Source of the DNA: F1-20-MAGs119 sp040401695
GTDB lineage: Bacteria; Actinomycetota; Acidimicrobiia; Acidimicrobiales; Ilumatobacteraceae
Length of the DNA stretch: 36,631 nucleotides
Direction: 5' to 3'
NCBI GenBank assembly: GCA_040401695.1
Contig: JBBANY010000016.1
Span: forward strand, 1-36,631
Shown: one piece after another, positions 15,454 to 23,697 of the stretch
Layout of the letters: each line of letters opens with the position of its first letter
How positions within the stretch are numbered: position 1 is the first letter of the stretch
The notes under the pieces: model-generated
The model's input: the letters and a program-made list of their open reading frames with translations, nothing else
What the model was told of the DNA's origin: nothing
Database searches by the model: none
Position numbers and translations under genes: made by a program

Positions 15454-15787
15454 CGTCGGTGGCTTTCGTCGGGTCCGCCGCGGGAGGAGCCTCGTAAGGA
15501 ACGAACGGCGGGTCGTCGGGTTCCGATGCAGGGGGTTGTTGGGGGCTCGTTGGTGTCGGGTCGGAGCCCGTGAAGATCCGTTTTGCTTCGTCGGCGGTCT
15601 TGCGCAGTTCGTTCACCGGCTCGGAGAATGTGGACGTCACGTCCCGTTGGATACCTCCGGCCACCCGCCGGACCTCGTTGTAGACGCGTCCGAATTTGCG
15701 CATTGCATCGGGCAACTTCTCGGGGCCAAGCACGACCAACCCGATGAGCAGCAAAACGACAATCTCGCCGCCCGACAGGTTGAACAC
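15437..15787 (-). CDS. tatB: Twin-arginine translocase TatA/TatB-family subunit, TatB-like
   Basis: The 116-aa protein has one short N-terminal membrane helix (GEIVVLLLIGLVVL, 7-20), the hinge GPEKLP, an amphipathic helix (DAMRKFGRVYNEVRRVAGGI) and a Pro-rich disordered tail. The start FNLSGGE and the wording VVLGPEKLP are closer to TatB than to the FGxKKLP of TatA; the two families are hard to separate at this length. TatB would form the receptor complex with TatC, the next gene, which it overlaps by 17 bp. The GTG at 15785-15787 has TAGAAT exactly 6 nt upstream. No second tatA is present in this window. Confidence 0.85.
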   Translation of the reverse strand: MFNLSGGEIVVLLLIGLVVLGPEKLPDAMRKFGRVYNEVRRVAGGIQRDVTSTFSEPVNELRKTADEAKRIFTGSDPTPTSPQQPPASEPDDPPFVPYEAPPAADPTKATDDGTAQ

Positions 15788-15793
15788 GGTCTG

Positions 15794-15799
15794 ATTCTA
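15794..15799 (-). promoter_or_regulatory. -10 hexamer TAGAAT, leaderless start of the tat operon
   Basis: TAGAAT on the minus strand differs from TATAAT by one base and is followed by CAGACC and the GTG at 15785-15787. It is one of the best members of the 6-nt series. Confidence 0.65.
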
Positions 15800-15851
15800 C
15801 GAACCAATGGTGGCGCCGACGATGGTCTCGCCAGCATTAGCCTCGCTCGGA

Positions 15852-16535
15852 ATGTTGCCCGTCGTCATCGGATTCGCCCACCGCGGTGCCAAGGCCTATG
15901 CCCCGGAGAACACCCTCGAGGCGTTCGCACTCGCTTTGCGCCTCGGCGCCACCGGGCTTGAAAGTGACGTCTGGCTCACGGCAGACGGGATTCCTGTGCT
16001 CGACCACGACGGGGTGGTCAAGGGTCGATTGCGCTCGAAGCCCATTGCATCGGTCGCCCGGGTCGACCTGCCGTCGCACATCCCCACGCTCGAGGAGATG
16101 TTGTCGGCGACACCGGCGACGGTGCCGCTTTCGCTCGATGTGAAGGATCCCGCGGCCTTTCAGCCGATCGTCGACACCCATCGCAGGCTCCGACCCGACG
16201 GGGAACAAACCCTGTATCTCTGCCACCCCGACCTCGACGTTTTGCGCACCCGGGTGAACTTGGCCCCGCACGTGCGTCTCGTGCACTCGACCAGGATCGC
16301 CCGCATGAAGGACGGACCCGAACGCCACGCAGCCGTGTTGCGGGAGACCGGCATCGACGTGGTGAACATGCCCTACCCCGATTGGACGGGTGGACTCGTC
16401 GCTCTCTTCAAACGGTTCGACCTCCGGTGTTTCGCATGGGATTGTCAACACGAACGACAGATTGCAGAAGTTGTGCGAATGGGCGTCGATGCCGTGTACA
16501 GCGACTGGCCCGACCGTCTCGCCGACGTTCTCTAG
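15852..16535 (+). CDS. Glycerophosphodiester phosphodiesterase family protein
   Basis: GDPD enzymes hydrolyse glycerophosphodiesters to glycerol 3-phosphate and an alcohol in a TIM-barrel fold. Seen: FAHRGAKAYAPENTLEAF at residues 8-25 with the catalytic HRG, LESDVWLTADG, and LDHDG for the second His. The 227-aa length is in the normal range for short GDPDs. No signal peptide is visible, so it is probably cytosolic. The ATG at 15852 is preferred over one at 15807 because a TAGCCT hexamer (15838-15843) lies 8 nt upstream and the longer form adds only a non-conserved stretch. It is divergent from tatB and converges on lepB with a 4-bp 3' overlap. Confidence 0.85.
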   Translation: MLPVVIGFAHRGAKAYAPENTLEAFALALRLGATGLESDVWLTADGIPVLDHDGVVKGRLRSKPIASVARVDLPSHIPTLEEMLSATPATVPLSLDVKDPAAFQPIVDTHRRLRPDGEQTLYLCHPDLDVLRTRVNLAPHVRLVHSTRIARMKDGPERHAAVLRETGIDVVNMPYPDWTGGLVALFKRFDLRCFAWDCQHERQIAEVVRMGVDAVYSDWPDRLADVL

Positions 16536-17167
16536 AGCCAGCGCCAACGGCTGATCGGCCAGATCACGACGAAGGCCCGACCAACGATGCTCTTCTTGTC
16601 GACCGGACCAAAGACGCGGCTGTCCATCGACTGTGGCCTGTTGTCGCCGAGCACGAACACCTGGCCGTCCGGAACTTCGACGGCGGCCATCTCGGGTTGT
16701 CGGCACCGCGCAACAAGATCCGTCTGCTGGGCGTCCCGGTCAGGGAGGTAGGGCTCGTCCAATTGTTTGCCGTCGACGTATACGACGCAGGCTTTGATCG
16801 ACACCGACTCACCCGGAAGGGCGATGACACGCTTGATCAAGTCGTCGTGTTGGACGTTGCGTCCGTTCGAGGTGACTCGGTCGAAGACGACCACGTCTCC
16901 CCTGTCGATGTCGCCGAATCGGTACGAGAGCTTGTTCACCAGTACCCGGTTCGGTTGGAAGAGCGTCGTCTCCATCGAAGGTCCGGAAATGTAGAACTGC
17001 TGAAGCACGAAGGTCCTGATCCCGAGTGCCACGAGAAGCGCGACGACGAGAACGACCACCCAGTCCCTGACGGCGCGGAACGTATCGACAGCGCGACTGC
17101 GACCGCCGTCGACATCTGATTCGCCGGGGAGTTCGAATGGCACCCGAGCGAGGCTACTGCCGGTCAC
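16532..17167 (-). CDS. lepB: Signal peptidase I
   Basis: This membrane serine protease removes signal peptides from exported proteins. The 211-aa product has one membrane segment (WVVVLVVALLVALGIRTF, 36-53), the catalytic Ser64 in SGPSMETTL and the general base Lys112 in LIKRVIALPGE. Box E is FVLGDNRPQSMDSR. A longer frame reaches 17269 but would read through pafA; the GTG at 17165-17167, overlapping the pafA stop, gives a normal N-terminus and is chosen. Its position at the end of the Pup-proteasome operon is unusual in my recollection. It may also process Tat and Sec substrates from the neighbouring tat operon. Confidence 0.9.
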   Translation of the reverse strand: MTGSSLARVPFELPGESDVDGGRSRAVDTFRAVRDWVVVLVVALLVALGIRTFVLQQFYISGPSMETTLFQPNRVLVNKLSYRFGDIDRGDVVVFDRVTSNGRNVQHDDLIKRVIALPGESVSIKACVVYVDGKQLDEPYLPDRDAQQTDLVARCRQPEMAAVEVPDGQVFVLGDNRPQSMDSRVFGPVDKKSIVGRAFVVIWPISRWRWL

Positions 17168-18522
17168 ATGGACTCGATGATCTTTTCTACCCGCTCGTCC
17201 CTGCTCTTGAATGGGTCCTTGCACAGCACCGTGCGCTGGGCCTGGTCGTTCAATTTCAGGTGCACCCAATCGACCGTGTAGTCGCGTTTCTTTGACTTCG
17301 CCTTCTTGATGAATTCACCGCGCAGGCGGGCGCGTGTCGTCGCGGGCGCGTTGTCCATCGCGTGTGTGATGTCGTCCTCGTTGCAGACACGCTCGACCAT
17401 CCCTTTTGATTCGAGCTTGTAATACAGACCGCGGGAGCGGCAGATGTCGTGGTATTGCAAATCGACCAACTGTGTCTGCGGATCGCCCAGATCGAGGCCG
17501 TGTCGCTCGCGGTATCTCTCGATCAGTTTGTGCTTGATGACCCAATCGACTTCCCGGTCGAGGAGGAACGGATCGCGTTCGATCGTCGAAATGCAGTGGT
17601 TCCACATTTCCAGGGCCTTCATCTCGAACTCGGGGAAACCCTTCCGATCGGCATAGGCGAGAGCGCGGTCGAGATACTCGCGTTGGATGTCGAGGGCGCT
17701 GACTTCGCGTCCGTTCTGCAGCCGAACGGTTCGACGACACGTGAGATCATGGCTGATCTCACGAATCGCGCGTATCGGATTTTCGAGCGTCATGTCCCGA
17801 AGAACCACGGCTGGGTCTTCCATCATCCGCAAAAGACAGGCCGTGGAACCGACTTTCAAAAAGGTCGTGTACTCGCTCATGTTCGAGTCACCGACGATCA
17901 CGTGAAGCCTGCGGTAGTGCTCTGCATCCGCGTGGGGTTCGTCTCGCGTGTTGATGATCGGTCGACTGCGGGTCGTGGCGGAACTCATGCCCTCCCAGAT
18001 GTGATCAGCGCGTTGCGATATCGAATAGATGGGACCACGCGCCGTATGTGTGATGCGTCCCGCACCAGCGATGATCTGCCGCGAAACGAGGAACGGGATG
18101 AGTATCTGTCCGATGGCTGCCTGGTCGTCGTCACGCCCCGTGAGGTAGTTCTCGTGGCATCCGTACGAGTTGCCCGCGCTGTCGGTGTTGTTCTTGAAGA
18201 GATACACCGTGCCGCGAATTCCCTCGTCCCGCAGCCTCTCTTCCGCGGAATACGTGAGGTCTTCGATCCGCCTCTCGCCGGCCTTGTCGTGGACGACGAC
18301 GTCGTAGATGTTGTCGCACTCCGGGGTCGCATATTCGGGGTGTGACCCGACGTCGAGATACAGGCGAGCTCCGTTTTCGAGGAAGACGTTGCTGCTCCGG
18401 CCCCACGACACGACCTTGCGGAACAGGTAGCGAGCCACTTCGTCGGGGCTGAGGCGACGTTGGCCGCGCAGCGTGCAGGTGATGCCGTACTCGGTCTCGA
18501 TCCCGTAGATCCGGCGTTCCAT
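17164..18522 (-). CDS. pafA: Pup--protein ligase PafA
   Basis: PafA activates the C-terminal Glu of Pup with ATP and joins it to substrate lysines. The 452-aa protein matches Mycobacterium PafA across its length: RRIYGIETEYG (3-13, Glu9 for Mg-ATP), SPDEVARYLFR, VSWGRSSNVFLENGARLYL with the catalytic Asp57 in LDVGSHPEYAT, LFKNNTDSAGNSYGCHENY, RPIINTRDEPHADAE and VDWVHLKLNDQAQRTVLC near the C-terminus. It follows prcA by 15 nt and overlaps lepB by 4 bp. The short Asp-Val-Gly-Ser stretch and absence of the Dop-type loop separate it from dop at 20259. Confidence 0.97.
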   Translation of the reverse strand: MERRIYGIETEYGITCTLRGQRRLSPDEVARYLFRKVVSWGRSSNVFLENGARLYLDVGSHPEYATPECDNIYDVVVHDKAGERRIEDLTYSAEERLRDEGIRGTVYLFKNNTDSAGNSYGCHENYLTGRDDDQAAIGQILIPFLVSRQIIAGAGRITHTARGPIYSISQRADHIWEGMSSATTRSRPIINTRDEPHADAEHYRRLHVIVGDSNMSEYTTFLKVGSTACLLRMMEDPAVVLRDMTLENPIRAIREISHDLTCRRTVRLQNGREVSALDIQREYLDRALAYADRKGFPEFEMKALEMWNHCISTIERDPFLLDREVDWVIKHKLIERYRERHGLDLGDPQTQLVDLQYHDICRSRGLYYKLESKGMVERVCNEDDITHAMDNAPATTRARLRGEFIKKAKSKKRDYTVDWVHLKLNDQAQRTVLCKDPFKSRDERVEKIIESM

Positions 18523-18537
18523 GAAAGAAGCCGGTGA

Positions 18538-19221
18538 TCAGCTCGCGAGGAGGCGCGAAACCTCTGCGTCGTCGAGGCGGGCGAAGGCGCGACGTGAGCC
18601 GTTGCGGCGCAGAACGGCAACCTCGAAATCGTCGGCAACAAGTGTTCTGTCGGGACCTGCGAGCGCGCGATTTGCAACCTTGACGGCCGTCGCCAAATCG
18701 GGAACGGCATCCGAAAGTTCGGGTGACAGGCGGGCAGCGATCGCATCGGCATCGCCTCCGAGAACGGAGTATTTCTTCTCGTCGAGCACGGTGCCGTCGT
18801 AGAGAATGTGGAACAACTGGTCGGACGATGCGTCGACGCCGATTTCCGCGACGAGAATCTCGACTTCGAGCGGCTTCATCTCGTGGGTGAAGATCTGGCC
18901 GAGGATCTGTGCGTACTGGTTCGCCAGACTGCGCGCATCGACATCGGCCCGTGAGTATTGGTAACCCTTCAGGTCGGCCGAGCGGACGCCGGCAACGCGC
19001 AGCTGATCGAACTCGTTGTACTTCCCGACACCGGCGAAAGCGATGCGGTCGTAGATCTCGCTCACCTTGCGCAACGTGTTCGACGGGTTCTCGGCGATGA
19101 TGGCGATGCCATCGGCGTACTGCACCGCGACGAGAGCGCGTCCGCGGGCGATTCCCTTTCGCGCATAGTCGGCACGGTCCTTCATCACCTGTTCTGGGGC
19201 GACATAGAAAGGGGTGCTCAT
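18538..19221 (-). CDS. prcA: Proteasome subunit alpha
   Basis: PrcA forms the outer heptameric rings of the 20S proteasome and its N-terminal tails gate the chamber. The 227-aa product opens with STPFYVAPEQVMKDRADYARKGIARGR, the alpha-type N-terminal helix region, then AVQYADGIAIIAENPS and YDRIAFAGVGKYNEFDQLR. It has no catalytic threonine, as expected for alpha. Its ATG overlaps the prcB stop by 4 bp (ATGA), giving coupled translation of beta and alpha. It ends about 15 nt before pafA. Confidence 0.95.
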   Translation of the reverse strand: MSTPFYVAPEQVMKDRADYARKGIARGRALVAVQYADGIAIIAENPSNTLRKVSEIYDRIAFAGVGKYNEFDQLRVAGVRSADLKGYQYSRADVDARSLANQYAQILGQIFTHEMKPLEVEILVAEIGVDASSDQLFHILYDGTVLDEKKYSVLGGDADAIAARLSPELSDAVPDLATAVKVANRALAGPDRTLVADDFEVAVLRRNGSRRAFARLDDAEVSRLLAS

Positions 19222-20021
19222 CGGGTTTCACCTCCGTTGCGCGCACGTTGGTCGGCGAGGATCTCGTCGACCATTCCGGCCAAGCGGGCGTCATCGACGC
19301 GTGACCAACCCGCCGAAGTGATGGTCGCCGTAACGGGGTAGATGCCCCGCAAGGCGTCCGGGCCGCCGGTGGCCGAATCGGCATCGGCTGCTTCCCACAA
19401 TGCGCGCACCGCGAGGCGAATCGCATCGTCTTCGGTGAGGGAGGATCTCCATCCGACCTTCACCACGGTTCCCGCGTGGAGGCTGCCCGAGCCCGTGGCG
19501 ACGAACTCTTTCTCCTCGTAGCGGCCGCCCGTCGGGTCGTAGTCCCAGAGACGGCCGGCGCCGAGGGCAAGATCAAAGCCGGCAAAGATCGGTACGACGA
19601 CCATGCCCTGCATCGCCGCGGGCAGATTGCCGCGCACGAGCATCGACAGTTGGTTCGCCTTGCCTTCGAGCGAGAGCATCTGGCCCTCGACCTTTTCGTA
19701 GTGCTCGAGCTGCAACTGGAAGAGCTTGATCATTTCCATGGCGGGCCCGGCCGCGCCGGCGATCGCGACTCCGCTGAATCGGTCGGCCTCGACCACCTTC
19801 TCCATCGTTCGATGCGAGATGAGATTTCCCGATGTCGCCCGCCGGTCACCGGCCATGACGACGCCGCCCGAAAAGCGCAATGCGACGCAGGTGGTCGCAT
19901 GAGGAACGGAAACGTGACCCGACACCTCGGAGGTGGCGAAAGGCTCGGCGCCCGTGCGACGCAGGAGTTCGAGGAAACTGGCCCCCGGATTGTCGTCGGG
20001 AGCGAAGAAGGGCATCGCCAT
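19218..20021 (-). CDS. prcB: Proteasome subunit beta
   Basis: PrcB forms the inner proteolytic rings. The 267-aa precursor has a propeptide of about 42 residues ending SVPHA, then mature TTCVALRFSGGVVMAGDRR. In mature numbering the catalytic Thr1 (Thr43), Asp17 (Asp59) and Lys33 (Lys75) are all present, so it should be active. The residue before the cleavage site is Ala instead of the usual Gly (HA-TT rather than HG-TT), which is unusual. It starts 5 nt after pup, at ATG 20019-20021, and overlaps prcA by 4 bp. Confidence 0.95.
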   Translation of the reverse strand: MAMPFFAPDDNPGASFLELLRRTGAEPFATSEVSGHVSVPHATTCVALRFSGGVVMAGDRRATSGNLISHRTMEKVVEADRFSGVAIAGAAGPAMEMIKLFQLQLEHYEKVEGQMLSLEGKANQLSMLVRGNLPAAMQGMVVVPIFAGFDLALGAGRLWDYDPTGGRYEEKEFVATGSGSLHAGTVVKVGWRSSLTEDDAIRLAVRALWEAADADSATGGPDALRGIYPVTATITSAGWSRVDDARLAGMVDEILADQRARNGGETR

Positions 20022-20026
20022 CGTGC

Positions 20027-20230
20027 CTATTCCCCGCCCTTTTGCACGTAGCTCTTCACGAAGTCCTCGGCATTCGATTCGAGAACCTCGTCGATTTCGT
20101 CGAGGAGGTCGTCGAGTTCGGCCTTCAACTTCTCGCTGCGCTCGGTGTCGGCGGCTGGTGCAGCCGAATCTGAGACGTTCGCATCGTCGTTGCCGCGCTC
20201 GGAGCGATGTTTTTGAATGCGCTCGGCCAT
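20027..20230 (-). CDS. pup: Prokaryotic ubiquitin-like protein Pup
   Basis: This 67-aa tag is ligated to lysines and marks proteins for degradation by the Mpa-proteasome. The N-terminal half is polar and disordered-looking (MAERIQKHRSER). The C-terminal half holds the helix that binds the Mpa coiled coils (KAELDDLLDEIDEVLE), ending FVKSYVQKGGE. Here the terminal residue is Glu, so the protein is ligation-ready as made; many species encode Gln that Dop must deamidate. The frame continues upstream, but the ATG at 20228-20230 with GGTGGG before it gives the normal length. It lies 28 nt after dop and 5 nt before prcB. Confidence 0.96.
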   Translation of the reverse strand: MAERIQKHRSERGNDDANVSDSAAPAADTERSEKLKAELDDLLDEIDEVLESNAEDFVKSYVQKGGE

Positions 20231-20258
20231 GTGCCCACCGTAGCGAAATTTTCGTGCC

Positions 20259-21797
20259 TCAGTACATCCCGGGATCGACGAAACCCGAGGTCTCACTGGC
20301 ACCCGCACCGAGCATCTCGATCAGGCTCCTGGGCGAAGTCGCGGAATCGATGAGTGAGCCGACGATCGCACGGGTGCCACGCAGTGGTTCCATCATCGGA
20401 ACCCTGCGCAGTGGCTCGTCGCCTATGTCGAACACGAGGCTGTCCCAGTTCGCCGCGACGACGTCCTTCGGCCATTTCTGCAGACACTTGCCGCGGAAAT
20501 ATGCGCGCGTCGTCGACGGCGGTTCCGTGACGGCGGATGTGACTTCGTCCGGCGTCCACATCGTCTCGAGGCCGACACGATTGGCGAGGCAACGATCCGG
20601 ACGCATGTCGTGATATTGAAGGTCCACGGCCTTCAACTTCGCATGCCCAGGGGCCAGGTTGTGCCGTGACGCCAGCCCGTCGACGAGTCGCTTCTTGGCG
20701 ACCCAGTCGACGATGTGTGCAACGGAATCCGGATCGCGCTCGAGTCCCTCGAGCACTTCCTTCCAGCGCCTGAGAATCAGTTCCCCCTCGCCGGCGCCGC
20801 CCGCGTCGTCCACACAGGCGAGACCGTGTTCTTGGGCGTACTTCTCCGCACACTCAAGGAGGAGGAACTGCATTTCGAGTGCCGTGAGACGCTGGCCGTT
20901 GACCCGTTCGACCGTCGCTCTGAGAGTCGGGTCGTGGCTGACCGCCGTGATCCCCTGCAAGGGGTTCGCGAGTTGCAGGTTGTGAGGGAGCACGTCGTCT
21001 TCGATCATGGCGAGAACGATCGCCGTGGTCCCGACCTTGAGAAAAGTCGCGACCTCGCTCATGTTCGCGTCGCCGACGATCACGTGCAGTCGCCTGTAGA
21101 GATTCGGATTGCAATGCGGCTCGTCCCTCGTGTTGACGATCGGACGCTTGAGGGTGGTCTCCAGGCCGACTTCCTCTTCGAAGAAATCGGCCCGCTGCGT
21201 GAGTTGGTAGGAAACGGCGGTCGCACCCCTGCCGGGTTGTTCGCATCCCACCTTGCCCGCACCGGTGAACACTTGGCGGGTGACGAAGTGTGTCGTGATC
21301 AATCCCGCCAGACGACCGAATGGGAGGTTTCGATCGACGAGATAGTTCTCGTGGCAGCCATACGAGTTGCCCTTGCCGTCGGAGTTGTTCTTGTAGAGAA
21401 CGATCTCATGCCCGGGTGGCAGCTTCTCGTTGGCGGAGATCGCGCTGCGACGAATGACTTCTTCGGCGGCCCTGTCGAAGAGGACCACTTGCGAGGCGCT
21501 CGTGCATTCGGGAGTCGACACTTCGGGGTGCGCGTGGTCGACGTAATAGCGGGCGCCGTTCGTGAGGACGCTGTTGACCAGGTGCGTTTCGACCTCGGGC
21601 GGGAACGCGTCGTCGAGGACGAAGCCGCGCGCGTCGAGGGCGGGGCTTTCATCCCCGAAATCCCAACCGGTCAGCTGGGGGAAATTGCCGGCGTAGGCAT
21701 TGACGAGAACCGACGATGCAACGACGGGGTTGGCGTCGAAGCCCCGTGTGATGATTCCGTATTCGGTCTCTACACCACAGACCTTGTGAATAGCCAT
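20259..21797 (-). CDS. dop: Pup deamidase/depupylase Dop
   Basis: Dop is the PafA homologue that deamidates Pup-Gln and removes Pup from substrates. The 512-aa protein has GVETEYGI (8-15), the characteristic Dop loop region GWDFGDESPALDARGF (44-59) and the catalytic Asp87 in YYVDHAHPE. It also has LYKNNSDGKGNSYGCHENY and RPIVNTRDEPHCNPN. HPEVSTPE has Val where I remember Tyr in other Dop proteins; the effect is unknown. A frame extends further upstream across the end of mpa, but ATG 21795-21797 gives the family N-terminus. Since Pup ends in Glu here, depupylation is the likely main task. Confidence 0.96.
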   Translation of the reverse strand: MAIHKVCGVETEYGIITRGFDANPVVASSVLVNAYAGNFPQLTGWDFGDESPALDARGFVLDDAFPPEVETHLVNSVLTNGARYYVDHAHPEVSTPECTSASQVVLFDRAAEEVIRRSAISANEKLPPGHEIVLYKNNSDGKGNSYGCHENYLVDRNLPFGRLAGLITTHFVTRQVFTGAGKVGCEQPGRGATAVSYQLTQRADFFEEEVGLETTLKRPIVNTRDEPHCNPNLYRRLHVIVGDANMSEVATFLKVGTTAIVLAMIEDDVLPHNLQLANPLQGITAVSHDPTLRATVERVNGQRLTALEMQFLLLECAEKYAQEHGLACVDDAGGAGEGELILRRWKEVLEGLERDPDSVAHIVDWVAKKRLVDGLASRHNLAPGHAKLKAVDLQYHDMRPDRCLANRVGLETMWTPDEVTSAVTEPPSTTRAYFRGKCLQKWPKDVVAANWDSLVFDIGDEPLRRVPMMEPLRGTRAIVGSLIDSATSPRSLIEMLGAGASETSGFVDPGMY

Positions 21798-21816
21798 CGC
21801 GCGGTGTCCGTTGTGG

Positions 21817-23502
21817 CTACAGGTACTGGCCGGTGGCGGTGCGTTCGATGGCCTTGCCGCCACGCGAGGCCGCGTCGCCTGCGTGTTCGTTGACCAGGGT
21901 GCGGATGAAAACGATGCGCTCGCCCTTCTTGCCCGAGATGCGAGCCCAGTCATCGGGGTTCGTGGTGTTCGGCAGATCCTCGTGTTCTTTGAACTCCTGG
22001 CGCACCGACTCGACGAGATCATCGAGACGGATGCCCTTGTCTCCCCCGGCAATGACACGCTTGATGGCGAGTTTTTTGGCCCGACGGACGATGTTTTCGA
22101 TCATCGCACCGGACGAAAAATCGCGGAAGTAGAGAACTTCCTTGTCGCCGTTCTGGTAGGTCACCTCGAGGAAGCGGTTCGCGTCATCGTCGCTGTACAT
22201 CGCATCGACTGCGGCATCGATCATCGCCCGCACGGTTGACTCGGCATCGAGCTCGGTTTCGGCAGGTGCAATCGGAAGGTCGGCAGTGAGGTACCGCGAG
22301 AAGATCTGGGTCGCCGCGGCCTTGTCGGGACGCTCAATCTTGATCTTCACGTCGAGGCGACCGGGACGAAGGATCGCGGGGTCAATGAGGTCTTCGCGGT
22401 TGGTGGCCCCGATCACGATCACGTTGCGCAAACCTTCGACGCCGTCGATCTCCGCAAGGAGTTGAGGCACGATCGTGGATTCCATGTCACTGCTGATCCC
22501 GCTTCCGCGCGTGCGGAACATCGAGTCCATCTCGTCGAAGAACACGATGACGGGCCAGCCTTCTTCGCTCTTTTCTCGTGCGCGCTGGAAGATGAGGCGG
22601 ATCTGGCGCTCGGTTTCACCGACGTACTTGTTGAGAAGCTCGGGACCTTTCACGTTGATGAAGTAACTGCGGCCCTTTGCGTCACCCTGCTTCGCTGCAA
22701 CCTTCTTGGCAAGGCTGTTGGCGACGGCCTTGGCGATGAGCGTCTTGCCGCAACCCGGCGGGCCATAGAGCAGCACCCCCTTCGGCGCCGGCAGTCGGTG
22801 TTCGGCGAAGAGGTCGCCGTAGAGAAACGGCAGTTCGACGGCGTCGGCGATGAGCTCGATCTGGGAGTCGAGGCCACCGATGTCGGCATAGTCGATGTCG
22901 GGCACCTCTTCGAGCAGGAGGTCCTCGACATCGGGCTGCGGAAGCTTCTCGAGGAGAAGCGCCGAGCGTGGGTCGAGGCGCAGGAGGTCTCCGGAGCGCA
23001 GGTGGACACCGCGCAAGGCATCGGCGAGCTCGCAGATTCGCTCGTCGTCGCCTCGCACGGTGACGACGGCGCGTACCCCGTCCTCGCACACTTCCTTCAG
23101 CGAGACCACCTCTCCCGAGCCTTCCGGAGTCCGCGCCAGAACGACGTTGAGGCTCTCGTTCAGCACCACCTCGGCGCCGCGGGCAACCGTCTCGAAATCG
23201 ATGTCAGGGTGAAGATGAACGCGCATCTTGCGACCACTCGTGAGGATGTCAACCGTTTCGTCGTCGTTCTTGCCGACGATGACTCCGTATGCCGAAGGTG
23301 GCTGAGACAACTTGTCGACCTCTTCGCGCAGTTGAGCGATGTGCTCGCGCGCCTCGCGAAGGGTGTAGGACAGCTTCTCGTTCTGGGCGTTCTTGTGCGC
23401 GAGTTGGCTCTTCGCCTCGAGCAACTGGGCTTCGAGGCGCGCCGATCGGCCGTCGTCGCGCTCGCCTTGCTCGTTCTGCCCGTCCCTCTGACCAGCAGAC
23501 AT
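21817..23502 (-). CDS. mpa: Proteasome-associated AAA ATPase (Mpa/ARC)
   Basis: Mpa (ARC) recognises Pup and unfolds pupylated proteins into the proteasome. The 561-aa protein has a coiled coil at about 20-66, two OB-type domains to about 195, and the AAA module with Walker A GPPGCGKT (247-254) and Walker B VIVFFDE ending at Glu323. The C-terminus is TGQYL, whose penultimate Tyr is used to dock and open the proteasome gate. ATG 23500-23502 is chosen over an upstream ATG because GGAGGTG (23507-23513) sits 4 nt before it. It heads the operon running through dop, pup, prcB, prcA, pafA and lepB. Confidence 0.96.
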   Translation of the reverse strand: MSAGQRDGQNEQGERDDGRSARLEAQLLEAKSQLAHKNAQNEKLSYTLREAREHIAQLREEVDKLSQPPSAYGVIVGKNDDETVDILTSGRKMRVHLHPDIDFETVARGAEVVLNESLNVVLARTPEGSGEVVSLKEVCEDGVRAVVTVRGDDERICELADALRGVHLRSGDLLRLDPRSALLLEKLPQPDVEDLLLEEVPDIDYADIGGLDSQIELIADAVELPFLYGDLFAEHRLPAPKGVLLYGPPGCGKTLIAKAVANSLAKKVAAKQGDAKGRSYFINVKGPELLNKYVGETERQIRLIFQRAREKSEEGWPVIVFFDEMDSMFRTRGSGISSDMESTIVPQLLAEIDGVEGLRNVIVIGATNREDLIDPAILRPGRLDVKIKIERPDKAAATQIFSRYLTADLPIAPAETELDAESTVRAMIDAAVDAMYSDDDANRFLEVTYQNGDKEVLYFRDFSSGAMIENIVRRAKKLAIKRVIAGGDKGIRLDDLVESVRQEFKEHEDLPNTTNPDDWARISGKKGERIVFIRTLVNEHAGDAASRGGKAIERTATGQYL

Positions 23503-23592
23503 TTCACACCTCCGACCTGTCGAAGACCTACCTTTCTCTATCACTTCCCGCGGTCGAACATGCGACCACGAGGGGGAACCGGGGGTGTCCGC

Positions 23593-23616
23593 CTTGCAGA
23601 TGTTGCTACCTGCAAG
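23593..23616. promoter_or_regulatory. Inverted repeat in the mpa/ferredoxin divergent region (possible operator)
   Basis: CTTGCAG (23593-23599) and CTGCAAG (23610-23616) form a perfect 7-bp inverted repeat with a 10-bp spacer. It lies about 90 bp upstream of mpa and about 80 bp upstream of the ferredoxin, and could bind a dimeric regulator of either gene. No matching copy was noticed elsewhere in the window. Confidence 0.4.
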
Positions 23617-23633
23617 ATGTCACAGGACAAAAG

Positions 23634-23662
23634 GTGACCACGGCGGTGTCGGCGTGTAGAGT
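23634..23662 (+). promoter_or_regulatory. Candidate promoter of the ferredoxin gene
   Basis: GTGACC (23634-23639) and TAGAGT (23657-23662) are separated by 17 bp, each matching the sigma70 consensus at four of six positions. The leader would be about 30 nt and carries the AAAAGGAG ribosome binding site at 23684-23691. Confidence 0.4.
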
Positions 23663-23697
23663 TTGGGCGCTAGTCGGAGCGATAAAAGGAGCAGTCA

